Below, in pieces: positions 16,095 to 23,548 of a stretch of DNA of 64,000 nucleotides (positions are counted from its first letter, which is position 1; each line of letters opens with the position of its first letter). A program made the position numbers and the translations under genes. Source of the DNA: Pontiella desulfatans (lineage in GTDB: Bacteria > Verrucomicrobiota > Kiritimatiellia > Kiritimatiellales > Pontiellaceae); assembly GCF_900890425.1 (NCBI RefSeq), contig NZ_CAAHFG010000002.1, forward strand, positions 1-64,000, in the 5' to 3' direction. The notes under the pieces were generated by a model that was not told the origin of the DNA, ran no database searches, and saw only the letters and a program-made list of their open reading frames with translations.

Positions 16095-16579
16095 ACCCAT
16101 CGAATGTAGGACATGGTTGTCTTGCGGAAGCTCAGACTCGCTGCACGTCCAGATTGTCTTCACCCGCACTGCAACGTACCGCAGGCGGCCCGCCTGCCAC
16201 GTCCGCACAGCCTGCCCGTTCCCGTCCGTGTTTGTCCGTGGCCCCCTCCGATTTATCGCTCATCTCCGCGCGCACCCTCTCCGCCATTCTCCGCGACGAA
16301 CAACTCGGCGAAGAGCGCGCCCGGAAACAAAACAACCGGACACTAAAGAACCGTCTCCGCAGCTACATCCAACACCATCGCATCCCCGATCCACCAACCG
16401 TACCGCAGGCCGCTGGCCTGCCCCCGTCTTCTGGAGAGTCGGGGTGTGCCGTGGGCTCGCTCCGCGTCACCCCGACCGCACCACCTGTGGACGATGCTTC
16501 CAGCTTCGTTTCATCCGCAGCGGGTAGGGCGGGCTGTCCCAGCGCGCCGCCTCTTCCGGCGCAGCCCGCGTTTGCATAG
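16091..16579 (+). CDS. Weak open reading frame with a conserved-looking centre and repeat-derived flanks
   Basis: The 162-codon frame starts with GTG overlapping the preceding stop. The centre (LISARTLSAILRDEQLGEER then NNRTLKNRLRSYIQ, about residues 56-90) looks like a genuine helical protein. The N-terminal third and the C-terminal part translate phrase-like repeats (CCGCAGGCGGCCCGCCTGCC near 16180 and CCGCAGGCCGCTGGCCTGCC near 16405). It may be a small regulator or structural protein swollen by captured repeats, or decayed. Another frame over the same DNA is equally long, so confidence is low. Confidence 0.3.
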   Translation: MNPSNVGHGCLAEAQTRCTSRLSSPALQRTAGGPPATSAQPARSRPCLSVAPSDLSLISARTLSAILRDEQLGEERARKQNNRTLKNRLRSYIQHHRIPDPPTVPQAAGLPPSSGESGCAVGSLRVTPTAPPVDDASSFVSSAAGRAGCPSAPPLPAQPAFA

Positions 16580-16620
16580 CATCACGCGGTTAGTCCGTTA
16601 AATCCAGCAGAGAATCTTTC

Positions 16621-16875
16621 ATGAAACCTCCCCCTGACACCCGACACCCGACACCTGACACCTGCGGCAGCTCGCTACCGGACGGCTGCCAACAGCGCTT
16701 TGACCGCATCGACGAAAAGCTCGAGGAAATCCACACCCACGCCGTAAAAACCAATGGCCGTGTCACCAAACTCGAACGGTGGTCACTCGTATTTATTACA
16801 GCACTCATTGTTTTTCTTTCAACGAATCCGGATGGGGCTTTGCGTCTTATGACCATACTTTCCAAATGGTTTTGA
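16621..16875 (+). CDS. Small membrane protein, holin-associated XhlA-like
   Basis: The 84-residue protein has a short coiled coil (RFDRIDEKLEEIHTHAVKTN, about 26-45) followed by a single membrane helix (WSLVFITALIVFLS, about 54-67), the layout of haemolysin XhlA-type lysis accessory proteins. The first ~20 residues translate a CCTGACACCCGACACC-type phrase repeat, so the true start might be further downstream. It closes the structural gene run before the cargo cassette. Confidence 0.5.
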   Translation: MKPPPDTRHPTPDTCGSSLPDGCQQRFDRIDEKLEEIHTHAVKTNGRVTKLERWSLVFITALIVFLSTNPDGALRLMTILSKWF

Positions 16876-16971
16876 TAAACTGATACCAATTGATTAAACA
16901 CCAGACTTCTTTCATAGTGGTTCAGTTGCATACTGTAACCGACTCTTAATTAATGAAAAGGATGGTGGGTA

Positions 16972-18399
16972 ATGCCTGTTCAACTTACCGGGGAACAGAG
17001 GAGAGTGCTTACGCTCCCTCCCAACAACCCTATTCAGATCAAGGGAGTTGCTGGCAGTGGAAAAACCACAGTTTCCATCTATCGGGCAAAGCATTTGCTT
17101 GATACAGAGCGTGAGCTTTTCAAAGCGTCAAGGGTTCTAGTGTTTTCCTATACCAAAAGCCTTGTTTCCTTCATTAAGAGTATTTTGAGGGATTCACTTC
17201 ATAACACGGAAATTGAAGTGTCGACCTTCCATCAATGGGCGTACCGCTTCCTGCGAAGCAAAGGTCGGCTAGATGGCATGGAAGTATTGTCTCGCTGGCA
17301 AGATCGAGACAGTATTATTCGTGTTGTCCGAGCCAAGGCTGTAGATAGGTTCAGTCAATTGAAGTTGTTCCAAAAAACGGATCAATTTTTTCTAGATGAG
17401 TTTGAATGGATGAAGGGGAAGGGATTGAAGGTTTCCTCTGAATATCTCGAGGCCCAACGTGTTGGCCGTGGCGCAACGGACCGTTTAACACAGCACAACC
17501 GCCAAGTGATTTGGTTTATGTTTTACCATTATCGGGAAGAGCTAAAGAGGCGCAGTTTAATCGACTTTGCCGACTTCGCTCTATTGGTTGCTGATGTAAT
17601 TTCATCTTCAGAGAGTTTTGAGGCCCCATATACGCATATAGTAATTGATGAGGCCCAAGACTTAACAAAGATGCAGATTTCAGTAATAGCGAAACTCGTG
17701 AGCTCTGACACGAACAGTATTACAATCGTAGCCGATGCGGCGCAGAAAATCTATAAGAGTGGATTTACTTGGACAGAAGTTGGGATCAATGTCCGCGGGG
17801 GTCGTACCATTGAATTCAAGAAAAACTATCGCAATACGCGGGAAATTGCGGAGGCCGCTTATTCCGTTCTCCAGCATGATTTGCGTCCCGATGAACTAAC
17901 TGTAGCTGAGCTGCCAGATCGCCCTGGTCGGTTGCCGGAATTACACCTCTTGGGATCCACAGCCTTACAATTCTCTCTACTTGCAGAAATTCTGAAAGGT
18001 ATTGATTTAACCAAAATTTCAACTGCTATACTTCATCGGCAGCGAAGGGGGTTGGCACAATACCGTGATTGGGCTCGTGATTATTTAGGCTTAGAGGGGC
18101 TCATCATTCAAGAGGCTAATGATTGGATCGGTGATACAGGGCTGTATTTTTGTCCGATGCCCTCCGCTAAGGGTCTTGAATTCGACACGGTCATACTGAT
18201 TGATTTTAACGATTGCTTTTTCCCTCACCCTCCTGGCTTTTCGGATCCGGACGATGAAGAGCACCTAAATACAGAACGTCGGCTACTCTATACATCAATG
18301 ACACGTGCAAAAAATGAGCTCTATTTCATCTCCTCAGACGCAGTTCCGAGCCGTTTTGTAAGCGATATTGATCCAAAAAAAATCATCACGGTTACATAA
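16972..18399 (+). CDS. UvrD/Rep-like superfamily 1 DNA helicase, compact form
   Basis: The 475-residue protein shows the SF1A helicase motifs in order: Q-motif LTGEQRRVL (5-13), Walker A GVAGSGKTT (25-33), Ia VLVFSYTKSL, II VIDEAQDLTKMQ, III TIVADAAQKIYKSGFTW, IV KNYRNTREI, V SAKGLEFDTVILIDF, and VI LLYTSMTRAKNELYF. At 475 residues it is much shorter than UvrD (about 720), lacking most of the 1B/2B insertions. It probably uses ATP to act on DNA ends or single-stranded DNA. The stop codon is one base before the DarT1-like start, so the three genes 16972-19778 probably form one operon. GGTGGGTAATG gives only a modest RBS. Confidence 0.85.
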   Translation: MPVQLTGEQRRVLTLPPNNPIQIKGVAGSGKTTVSIYRAKHLLDTERELFKASRVLVFSYTKSLVSFIKSILRDSLHNTEIEVSTFHQWAYRFLRSKGRLDGMEVLSRWQDRDSIIRVVRAKAVDRFSQLKLFQKTDQFFLDEFEWMKGKGLKVSSEYLEAQRVGRGATDRLTQHNRQVIWFMFYHYREELKRRSLIDFADFALLVADVISSSESFEAPYTHIVIDEAQDLTKMQISVIAKLVSSDTNSITIVADAAQKIYKSGFTWTEVGINVRGGRTIEFKKNYRNTREIAEAAYSVLQHDLRPDELTVAELPDRPGRLPELHLLGSTALQFSLLAEILKGIDLTKISTAILHRQRRGLAQYRDWARDYLGLEGLIIQEANDWIGDTGLYFCPMPSAKGLEFDTVILIDFNDCFFPHPPGFSDPDDEEHLNTERRLLYTSMTRAKNELYFISSDAVPSRFVSDIDPKKIITVT

Positions 18400-18400
18400 A

Positions 18401-19114
18401 ATGAACCTTAAACCCGATGCCCAAAAGTTTGCGGATGAGATCCTGAGAAGGAAAATTACTTCTCTAGTTCATTTTACGCCCGCTCTCAATCTAACGAGCA
18501 TTTTTGAGGGTGGAGAAATTATAAGTAGGCAACGTTTGGATTTGCTCAGAAAAGATGCCCCCCAATTACATTTAGATGACTATGTTGAGTTGAATGACGC
18601 GATTCGCTTAGATGGTCGTCCAGATTACATCAATCTCTCGGTTCAATTTCCCAATTTCAGGCTTTTTGAACGTTTCCGGCAAAAGCATAGAGATGATGTC
18701 GATGCCTGGGCGATAATCCTCATCAAGCCCGTATGCATTCAGTGGAATGATACTCTTTTTTCTGTCTATAACGCTGCCTCTCGTTGCGCCAAGGACCAGG
18801 GGATCGGGGGCTCATTCCAGCATTTTCAGCAAATGTTCAAAAATAATTTATCCCTCTATAACCAGTCATCATCATGGGTCGAGATGAGAACAGGTTTGGC
18901 GGAATGCTATCCAACATCTATTCAAGCCGAAGTCCTGGTGAAAACTAGAATCCCAAATGAATGCATTACATCAATTGTTTTTCAGTCGGCAGAATTGGCG
19001 GGACGATATAGAGCTGCGGCCGGTATTTTTGGGGATACGTCAAGCATACCCTTTATTGCCAATGCAGAATTATTTGGGCGCGCACGCGCGCAGGAGGCTT
19101 TAAATGGCATTTAG
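18401..19114 (+). CDS. darT1: DarT1-like nucleic-acid ADP-ribosyltransferase toxin (DUF4433)
   Basis: The 237-residue protein carries the DarT/DUF4433 fingerprints: LVHFTPALNLTSIFEGG (residues 22-38) for NAD binding, NLSVQFPNFRLFERF (78-92), and an ARTT-like region ending QAEVLVKTRIP (175-185), where Glu177 matches the catalytic glutamate position. DarT enzymes add ADP-ribose to DNA bases, and DarT1-type enzymes are paired with NADAR antitoxins. The next gene is exactly such a NADAR homologue, overlapping by 11 bases. An ATG 11 codons upstream lies inside the helicase gene; 18401 was chosen because it follows that stop by one base. Family is confident; activity and target base are inferred. 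Confidence 0.82.
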   Translation: MNLKPDAQKFADEILRRKITSLVHFTPALNLTSIFEGGEIISRQRLDLLRKDAPQLHLDDYVELNDAIRLDGRPDYINLSVQFPNFRLFERFRQKHRDDVDAWAIILIKPVCIQWNDTLFSVYNAASRCAKDQGIGGSFQHFQQMFKNNLSLYNQSSSWVEMRTGLAECYPTSIQAEVLVKTRIPNECITSIVFQSAELAGRYRAAAGIFGDTSSIPFIANAELFGRARAQEALNGI

Positions 19115-19778
19115 ACCTGCTTTCAGTGTTTCTTTGGAATCCCAAGTTTATGTGCTCATTGAGGATGTTGATTTTCAGTGGGTTCCCGGCATGGCCGTTT
19201 CACAAAAACAAAAATGCATCTCGTCCATGCATTCCGCAATTCTTCAGGTATCGCCTGAATCAGAAATACTTGAAATTTCTAGCAAATCACTCAACCCGCT
19301 TGGGGTTGCCCTTAGTGCATTTAACTTAGGCTTTAAACACAAGCAGTATGCGCTAACCGTTGAAACAGCGTTTCAGGGCAGTAAATGTTTTGAGAAAGGG
19401 GGGCCTTATAGAGAGATTTATGGAATGACATCGCGCGAAGCTAAGAAATTTTTTAAAGAGAAGGATTTGGGGGCACTTGTGCGGTTCTCGTTTTTTGGGG
19501 AGGAGTGGCCGTTACAACCCAGAACCATATTCTACGATTGGCTTTACCTAAATGTGTTGCACAGGAATTCGGATTTATCGTCTGAAATTTTAAAGTTCAA
19601 TACTTTTACAGATATAGAGTTTAATCCAAAAAAATCATTAAATTGCCAAGCCCATGCCGCAGCCCTTTATGTTTCACTTTGCCGCCGCGGTATTTTGGAG
19701 TCCGTTCTCGCAGATAAGGAACACTACAAGGATCTGATGGCCAAGTCCTCGAAATATGAACGAGACTTTTTTCAATGA
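19104..19778 (+). CDS. DarT1-associated NADAR-family antitoxin
   Basis: The 224-residue protein matches DarT1-associated NADAR antitoxins: FQWVPGMAVSQKQKCISSMH (24-43), EILEISSKS (54-62), a VETAFQGSK core (86-94), GGPYREIY (99-106), FFGEEWPLQP (130-139), FYDWLYLN (143-150) and FNPKKSLNCQA (around 174-184). NADAR enzymes are N-glycosidases that remove ADP-ribose from guanine, reversing the toxin. GGAGG stands before the ATG, within the last codons of the toxin gene, so translation is probably coupled. With the helicase it makes a three-gene defence cassette. Confidence 0.85.
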   Translation: MAFRPAFSVSLESQVYVLIEDVDFQWVPGMAVSQKQKCISSMHSAILQVSPESEILEISSKSLNPLGVALSAFNLGFKHKQYALTVETAFQGSKCFEKGGPYREIYGMTSREAKKFFKEKDLGALVRFSFFGEEWPLQPRTIFYDWLYLNVLHRNSDLSSEILKFNTFTDIEFNPKKSLNCQAHAAALYVSLCRRGILESVLADKEHYKDLMAKSSKYERDFFQ

Positions 19779-19790
19779 GCACAATGGGTA

Positions 19791-19824
19791 GGCCGATTTG
19801 ATTTCCCGACTTTAAGTAAGGAGG
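19791..19824 (+). promoter_or_regulatory. TTTGATTT leader element, copy 5
   Basis: CCGATTTGATTTCCCG is followed by the palindrome ACTTTAAGT (19809-19817) and AAGGAGG, eight bases before the ATG at 19833. It marks the return from cargo to phage-element genes. Confidence 0.6.
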
Positions 19825-19832
19825 TAATAGCC

Positions 19833-20156
19833 ATGCTTAAAGTCATACTAGCCAAAATCGGAATCAGCCTGTTCCGCTATCTGCCGCTGGAGCAGATCGT
19901 CGCCAAGCTGCTGACCGGAGTCATCCAGAAGCTGCTGGCGTCCCGCCGGGCCACCAAGTTGGTCGACCGTGTCCGCAAAACCGTAACCCACCTAAATGAA
20001 CTGACCGCCCTCATCGAGCCGATGCTTGACGATCAGGCCGTCACCGGCGACGAGGCCCGTTCCATGTACGACCACGTCAACCAGACGCGCCTTGAAATTC
20101 TCCAAACCTGGAGCAAAGGCGATTCCGCCAAGGAACTCGAAGCACAACTTCCATAG
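19833..20156 (+). CDS. Small helical phage-element protein, function unknown
   Basis: A 107-residue, mostly helical protein with an amphipathic N-terminus (MLKVILAKIGISLFRYLPLEQIVAKLLTG, given only in part as residues 1-29) and a charged second half (RVRKTVTHLNELTALIEPML). It has a strong AAGGAGG and a rho-independent terminator directly behind. It is not recognised; similar small proteins occur at the ends of prophage late operons. Confidence 0.6.
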   Translation: MLKVILAKIGISLFRYLPLEQIVAKLLTGVIQKLLASRRATKLVDRVRKTVTHLNELTALIEPMLDDQAVTGDEARSMYDHVNQTRLEILQTWSKGDSAKELEAQLP

Positions 20157-20179
20157 AGGGATTCATAATCGGCGGGGAG

Positions 20180-20206
20180 GGGAGCGTTCACGCGCTCCCT
20201 TTTTTT
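20180..20206 (+). terminator. Rho-independent terminator closing the element's late genes
   Basis: GGGAGCG (20180-20186) and CGCTCCC (20193-20199) form a 7-bp stem followed by seven Ts. This is the end of the plus-strand gene run before the attachment-site region. Confidence 0.88.
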
Positions 20207-20399
20207 GTAGCTGCTATCAATCAGTATGAAGACACTCTGAAAGCTTCGGGGGAAACTTCGTATTGAGGCCATCAAAAACCATCCAGTTTCATCTTTTTTC
20301 ATTTCCCCTTGCTCCCCGCATTTCATTTGGTAACATACTTGTGTTGAGGCTGATAACTGAATCAGCATGAAACATAATGTGTTTGAAAGACTGTTTTCG

Positions 20400-20440
20400 G
20401 GACGTAGAAGTCGCTGGTTCGAATCCAGTCGCCCCGACCA
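20400..20440 (+). other. tRNA 3'-end fragment, candidate attachment site
   Basis: A complete T-arm (GCTGG-TTCGAAT-CCAGT, 20413-20429) is followed by a 7-nt 3' acceptor strand CGCCCCG, A and CCA (20430-20440). No matching 5' acceptor strand or anticodon arm precedes it, so it is not a full tRNA. It lies about 150 bases before the integrase gene, as expected of a tRNA-targeted att site (attL, attR or a remnant). Confidence 0.65.
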
Positions 20441-20534
20441 TTCTTTCCTCTTGGCATTCAATGCCTTATGCAAGTCGCCTGTTTCTGCCATTCCTCTGAT
20501 TCGCGGGAAGTTTGGTGGAAAGTTTGGTTTTTCG

Positions 20535-20586
20535 CCGTTTGATTTCCCGCCTTGTTTCAACATCGCGCATTGCGCTTAACAAGGAG
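20535..20586 (+). promoter_or_regulatory. TTTGATTT leader element, copy 6, with hairpin over the integrase RBS
   Basis: GCCGTTTGATTTCCCG is followed by CTTGTT (20551-20556), an internal GCGC-ATT-GCGC hairpin, and AACAAG (20578-20583), which overlaps the integrase Shine-Dalgarno AAGGAG. The dyad could therefore hide the ribosome binding site. Confidence 0.55.
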
Positions 20587-20593
20587 ACGGATC

Positions 20594-21904
20594 ATGGGAC
20601 TGGAACTGAGAAGGAATAAAAACAAGGCACTTCGCTCGAAGTGGTGGTATGGCCGATACGACATAAATGGAAAGCGCCATTGCGTAAACCTAGGGATCCA
20701 AGTGCAGGGCAATCCGCCCAAGAGTCTCCGCAAGACCGGGGATATGGATTTTGAATGCTCCCGCTCCCTAGCCCAGGCGAAACTCGACGGTTTGATTCGC
20801 GAAGCCCGGAGTCAAAAAGTTGCCGAAAAGCACCTCGAAGAGCTCTATGAGCTAAAAGCGGGCTCTTCCATCGAGCAGATTCCTTTGGCCGATATTGAAT
20901 CCTGCTGGCTGAACCTGCCCAGCCGGAAGCGGCGCACGGAGCTCTGGGAGAAAAACCAGTGCACCACGCTCCGCAAATTCCGCAAGTTGATCCAAGCGCG
21001 GCACCCGCAGGTAAAATATGTTTCACAGATCACCCCCAGGATGGCGCAGGAATGGCTGCGGCACCTCGACGAGCTCGGCTATGCCGCCGCCACCTACAAC
21101 GACAAGCTGCACCTGCTCAAAGGCTTTTTCGACCGGATTGGGCACGATGCCGGCGTTGGCCGCAATCCGTTTGCGGGATGCCCAACCAAACTCAAGACCA
21201 CGGTGCACCACCAGCCCTTCACGCTCGATGAGCTCAATCGAATCCTGAAACACGCCGACGGGGTCATGCGCTCCATCTTCATTGTCGGCATGTGAACCGC
21301 CATGCGGCAGGGCGACTGCTGCCAGCTCAAGTGGGAGGACGTCGATCTGCTGGGAGCCTTCATCTCCGTTAAAACCTCCAAGACCGGCGAGACGGCGGAG
21401 ATCCCGCTATTTCCGGCCCTGCGCGAAGAGATCGAACGGTAGCCCCATACCAGCGAATATGTATTCCCCGAAGCGGCAAAGTTCTACCAAAGCAAAAACT
21501 TCAGTATCTCCTGGCGGGTCAAACAGGTGCTCAAGGCCGCCAGCATTAAAACCGACCTCGAATGCGAAGATCGCATCCAGAATGCCACCGTCAAAGGATT
21601 CCACTCGCTTCGAACCACCTGGATCACCATGGCGCTTAGTGCCGGGGTGCCTATGGAACTGGTACGCCGCGTCACAGGCCACTCCACGGTTGAGGTGGTG
21701 CTGAAATACTATTTCCGGCCCGACCGCGAAGCTTTCCGCAATGCCCTGGAATCCTCGATGCCCGGATTGCTGACACAGGGAGCCGGCCTTGTTGAGCGGC
21801 AGCCCCTGCAGGAGCTCGAGCGTCTTGCTCGGGAGGCACCTAACCTGGATAAATCCGAGTTGCTCGAACGACTCCGCTCTCTCACCGATCAAATCGCTGC
21901 CTAA
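20594..21904 (+). pseudogene. int: Tyrosine recombinase (integrase) with two in-frame stops
   Basis: One continuous frame from 20594 encodes a phage-type tyrosine recombinase but is broken by TGA at 21293-21295 and TAG at 21440-21442. The N-terminal part has an Arm/SAM-like DNA-binding region (KWWYGRYDINGKRHCVNLGI). Catalytic segments lie around and after the stops: Arg in TAMRQGDCCQLKWEDVD, HSLRTTW (His-x-x-Arg) and TGHSTVEVVLKYYF (His and Tyr). There is no frameshift, only nonsense changes, so decay seems recent. AAGGAG precedes the ATG. Without readthrough, integration and excision functions are lost. Confidence 0.85.
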
Positions 21905-21932
21905 CCGAAGATCGTGCCCTTTATAAAGGTGC

Positions 21933-22442
21933 ATGGCACATGACTTTGAAGATCCCTATAAAGAAAAGCATCTTACGCCGGAGCAATGGGAGCGGGAGGC
22001 TTATCGGTTGTGGCAATCGGCGGAGTCGCCGGAGGAGGTGAAGGAACGGCTGGAGGGTGAACACATCGTGCGGTTGGTGGCGGTTCATTTTCTGGTGCTT
22101 CTTTCCCGCCGCCAGCAACAGGTGGTGCGGCTTTATTGTCTCGATGGTCTCACGCAGGTGGAAATCGCGGAAAAGCTCGGAATCACCCAGCAAACGGTGC
22201 AGCAGCATCTAATGGGCAAGCTTCGGAATGGGCGGCTTGTCGGCGGCGCTTTCCGCAGACTGCGCAAGGCGATCCACAAGGAGGCCGTGGCTCGTGAGGG
22301 GAGACGCGATCCCCGCACTCGCAGTGCCTTTGTGGTTAACCGCCATTTGATTTTTCACCTTTGGGTGAGGAAATCATGCGACCAATTTATCTCCAGAAAA
22401 ACCACGGCTGGCGCGACGCCTACAATCCGCTTCGCGGGCTGA
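21933..22442 (+). CDS. Sigma-70 region 4-like regulator of the phage element
   Basis: The frame encodes 169 residues; residues ~55-115 contain a sigma-70 region 4 helix-turn-helix (RQQQVVRLYCLDGLTQVEIA then LGITQQTVQQHL). An N-terminal helical part precedes it. Beyond about residue 125 the frame runs through repeat-like DNA and into the portal leader, so the C-terminus is probably not genuine. It lies directly behind the integrase and may control the element's genes, or be a DNA-binding small terminase-like protein. Confidence 0.6.
   Translation: MAHDFEDPYKEKHLTPEQWEREAYRLWQSAESPEEVKERLEGEHIVRLVAVHFLVLLSRRQQQVVRLYCLDGLTQVEIAEKLGITQQTVQQHLMGKLRNGRLVGGAFRRLRKAIHKEAVAREGRRDPRTRSAFVVNRHLIFHLWVRKSCDQFISRKTTAGATPTIRFAG
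22341..22370 (+). promoter_or_regulatory. TTTGATTT leader element, copy 7 (before second portal copy)
   Basis: GCCATTTGATTTTT is followed by CACC (22356-22359)-TTTG-GGTG (22364-22367) and AGG. The stem contains the Shine-Dalgarno GGTGAGG of the ATG at 22376. The structure is almost identical to copy 4 before the protease gene, although a portal gene follows here. Confidence 0.6.
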
Positions 22443-22555
22443 ACTTGTCCCGCCTTACCGCCCTACAGGAAGCGGGCGAGCGCGGCCAGTATGCCGACCT
22501 GCAATGGCTCTATTATTACATGGAGCGATCCGACGTCATGATCCACTCCGTCATC
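22376..22555 (+). pseudogene. Truncated second copy of the DUF935 portal gene
   Basis: Sixty codons match the start of the portal gene at 5656 (KNHGWRDAYNPLRGLNLSRL and YYMERSDVMIHSVI), with about 88% nucleotide identity. Similarity stops abruptly after GTCATC at 22555, where the 3' end of an unrelated minus-strand gene begins. This is a deletion or inversion junction and shows that the genome held at least two related phage elements. Confidence 0.85.
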
Positions 22556-22559
22556 TCAA

Positions 22560-23474
22560 TTAGGGGCCGGGATAGGTGTAGGTGATAATGGCCGCACCAC
22601 CGTGGGCCAAGGTGCTGGGTGCAGTGAGAAACATATCCAAATAGTATACATACTGGGAATTATCCACAGTGCTGTTGGAGATGGTGCTATCAGTCAGTAC
22701 GGCTGTTGCACCGGACTGGGAGTAACACTCTGCCATATAGGCGGCAGATCCGGCAAGCGTACGACGAACGAGCCTCAATCTGGCATAGTCTCCTTCCCCC
22801 GCTGTAACCGCATTCCATTCGACGCTGGTTACAGTCGCTCCGTGAGGCAGGGAAACTCCCGCATAAAACCACGCATTGTTAACAGACGGATAAATCCAGG
22901 TGCCGTCATTGTTGTACCCCGTGGAACTGGCGGATGGATGAAAAGCCGCGGCCGACACAGAGGCATACCCCGTTTGAGGAGTATTATATGTAATGCTTCC
23001 ATTCACTTTCAGGTTGCCGTTTACATGCAGTGTTGCTTCGGGCGTGGTCGTGTGAATGCCGATGTAGCCTGTCGCCCTGTCGAATGCCATAACATTTATG
23101 TTGCCATAGCCTAAGCCTGCGTCTGATTCCCTTCGAAGCCACAGGTCATCGTCATTGAGCCATGGAGCCGTAAACAGGCTCCAATACTTTGCACCGCCTT
23201 TTCTTAAATATAATCCCTGCGCCTGATTGGTGGCGACATTCATAGAGATGTCTCCGGCGACCTCCAGCTTATCCAGGGGGCTTCCCCCTGTTCCGATACC
23301 GACTTTCCCATCGGATTGCACCTTGAAACGAGGTCCTAAGCTGGAGTCCAGAACATTGAATGAGCTGGATCCGTTGTTGGAATCGAGCGTGACGGTGACA
23401 TCTTCGGCCCGAACGGGCTGCAACAGGCAAAACGCTGCTGTTGCTGATAGTAATATTCTGTGTTGGGCATTCAT
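22560..23474 (-). CDS. Secreted tail-fibre-like surface protein
   Basis: The 304-residue protein has a signal peptide (MNAQHRILLSATAAFCLLQPVRA, residues 1-23) and repeats of the GIGT..P..KLEVAGDI and GIHTTTPEATLHVNGNL type, common in phage tail-fibre-like and secreted bacterial surface proteins. The C-terminal half is beta-rich. A GGAGGAATACC ribosome binding site precedes the ATG. It is probably exported and surface-associated; no enzymatic motif is seen. Its stop codon lies right at the junction with the truncated portal copy. Confidence 0.7.
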   Translation of the reverse strand: MNAQHRILLSATAAFCLLQPVRAEDVTVTLDSNNGSSSFNVLDSSLGPRFKVQSDGKVGIGTGGSPLDKLEVAGDISMNVATNQAQGLYLRKGGAKYWSLFTAPWLNDDDLWLRRESDAGLGYGNINVMAFDRATGYIGIHTTTPEATLHVNGNLKVNGSITYNTPQTGYASVSAAAFHPSASSTGYNNDGTWIYPSVNNAWFYAGVSLPHGATVTSVEWNAVTAGEGDYARLRLVRRTLAGSAAYMAECYSQSGATAVLTDSTISNSTVDNSQYVYYLDMFLTAPSTLAHGGAAIITYTYPGP

Positions 23475-23548
23475 GGTATTCCTCCTGTTGAGATGCTTGC
23501 GTTATCTTCCCTCAAACCGACCATACTAGGTTGTTCACTCTTCCTGCT

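Noticed and set aside
20346-20440. A complete tRNA gene ending in CCA
   Set aside because: Only the T-arm and 3' acceptor strand are present; no complementary 5' acceptor strand, D-arm or anticodon arm could be found upstream, so it is treated as an attachment-site fragment.
20594-21904. Programmed recoding of the TGA in the integrase (selenocysteine or readthrough)
   Set aside because: A second, different stop (TAG) occurs 145 bases downstream and no SECIS-like structure is obvious; simple decay explains both.
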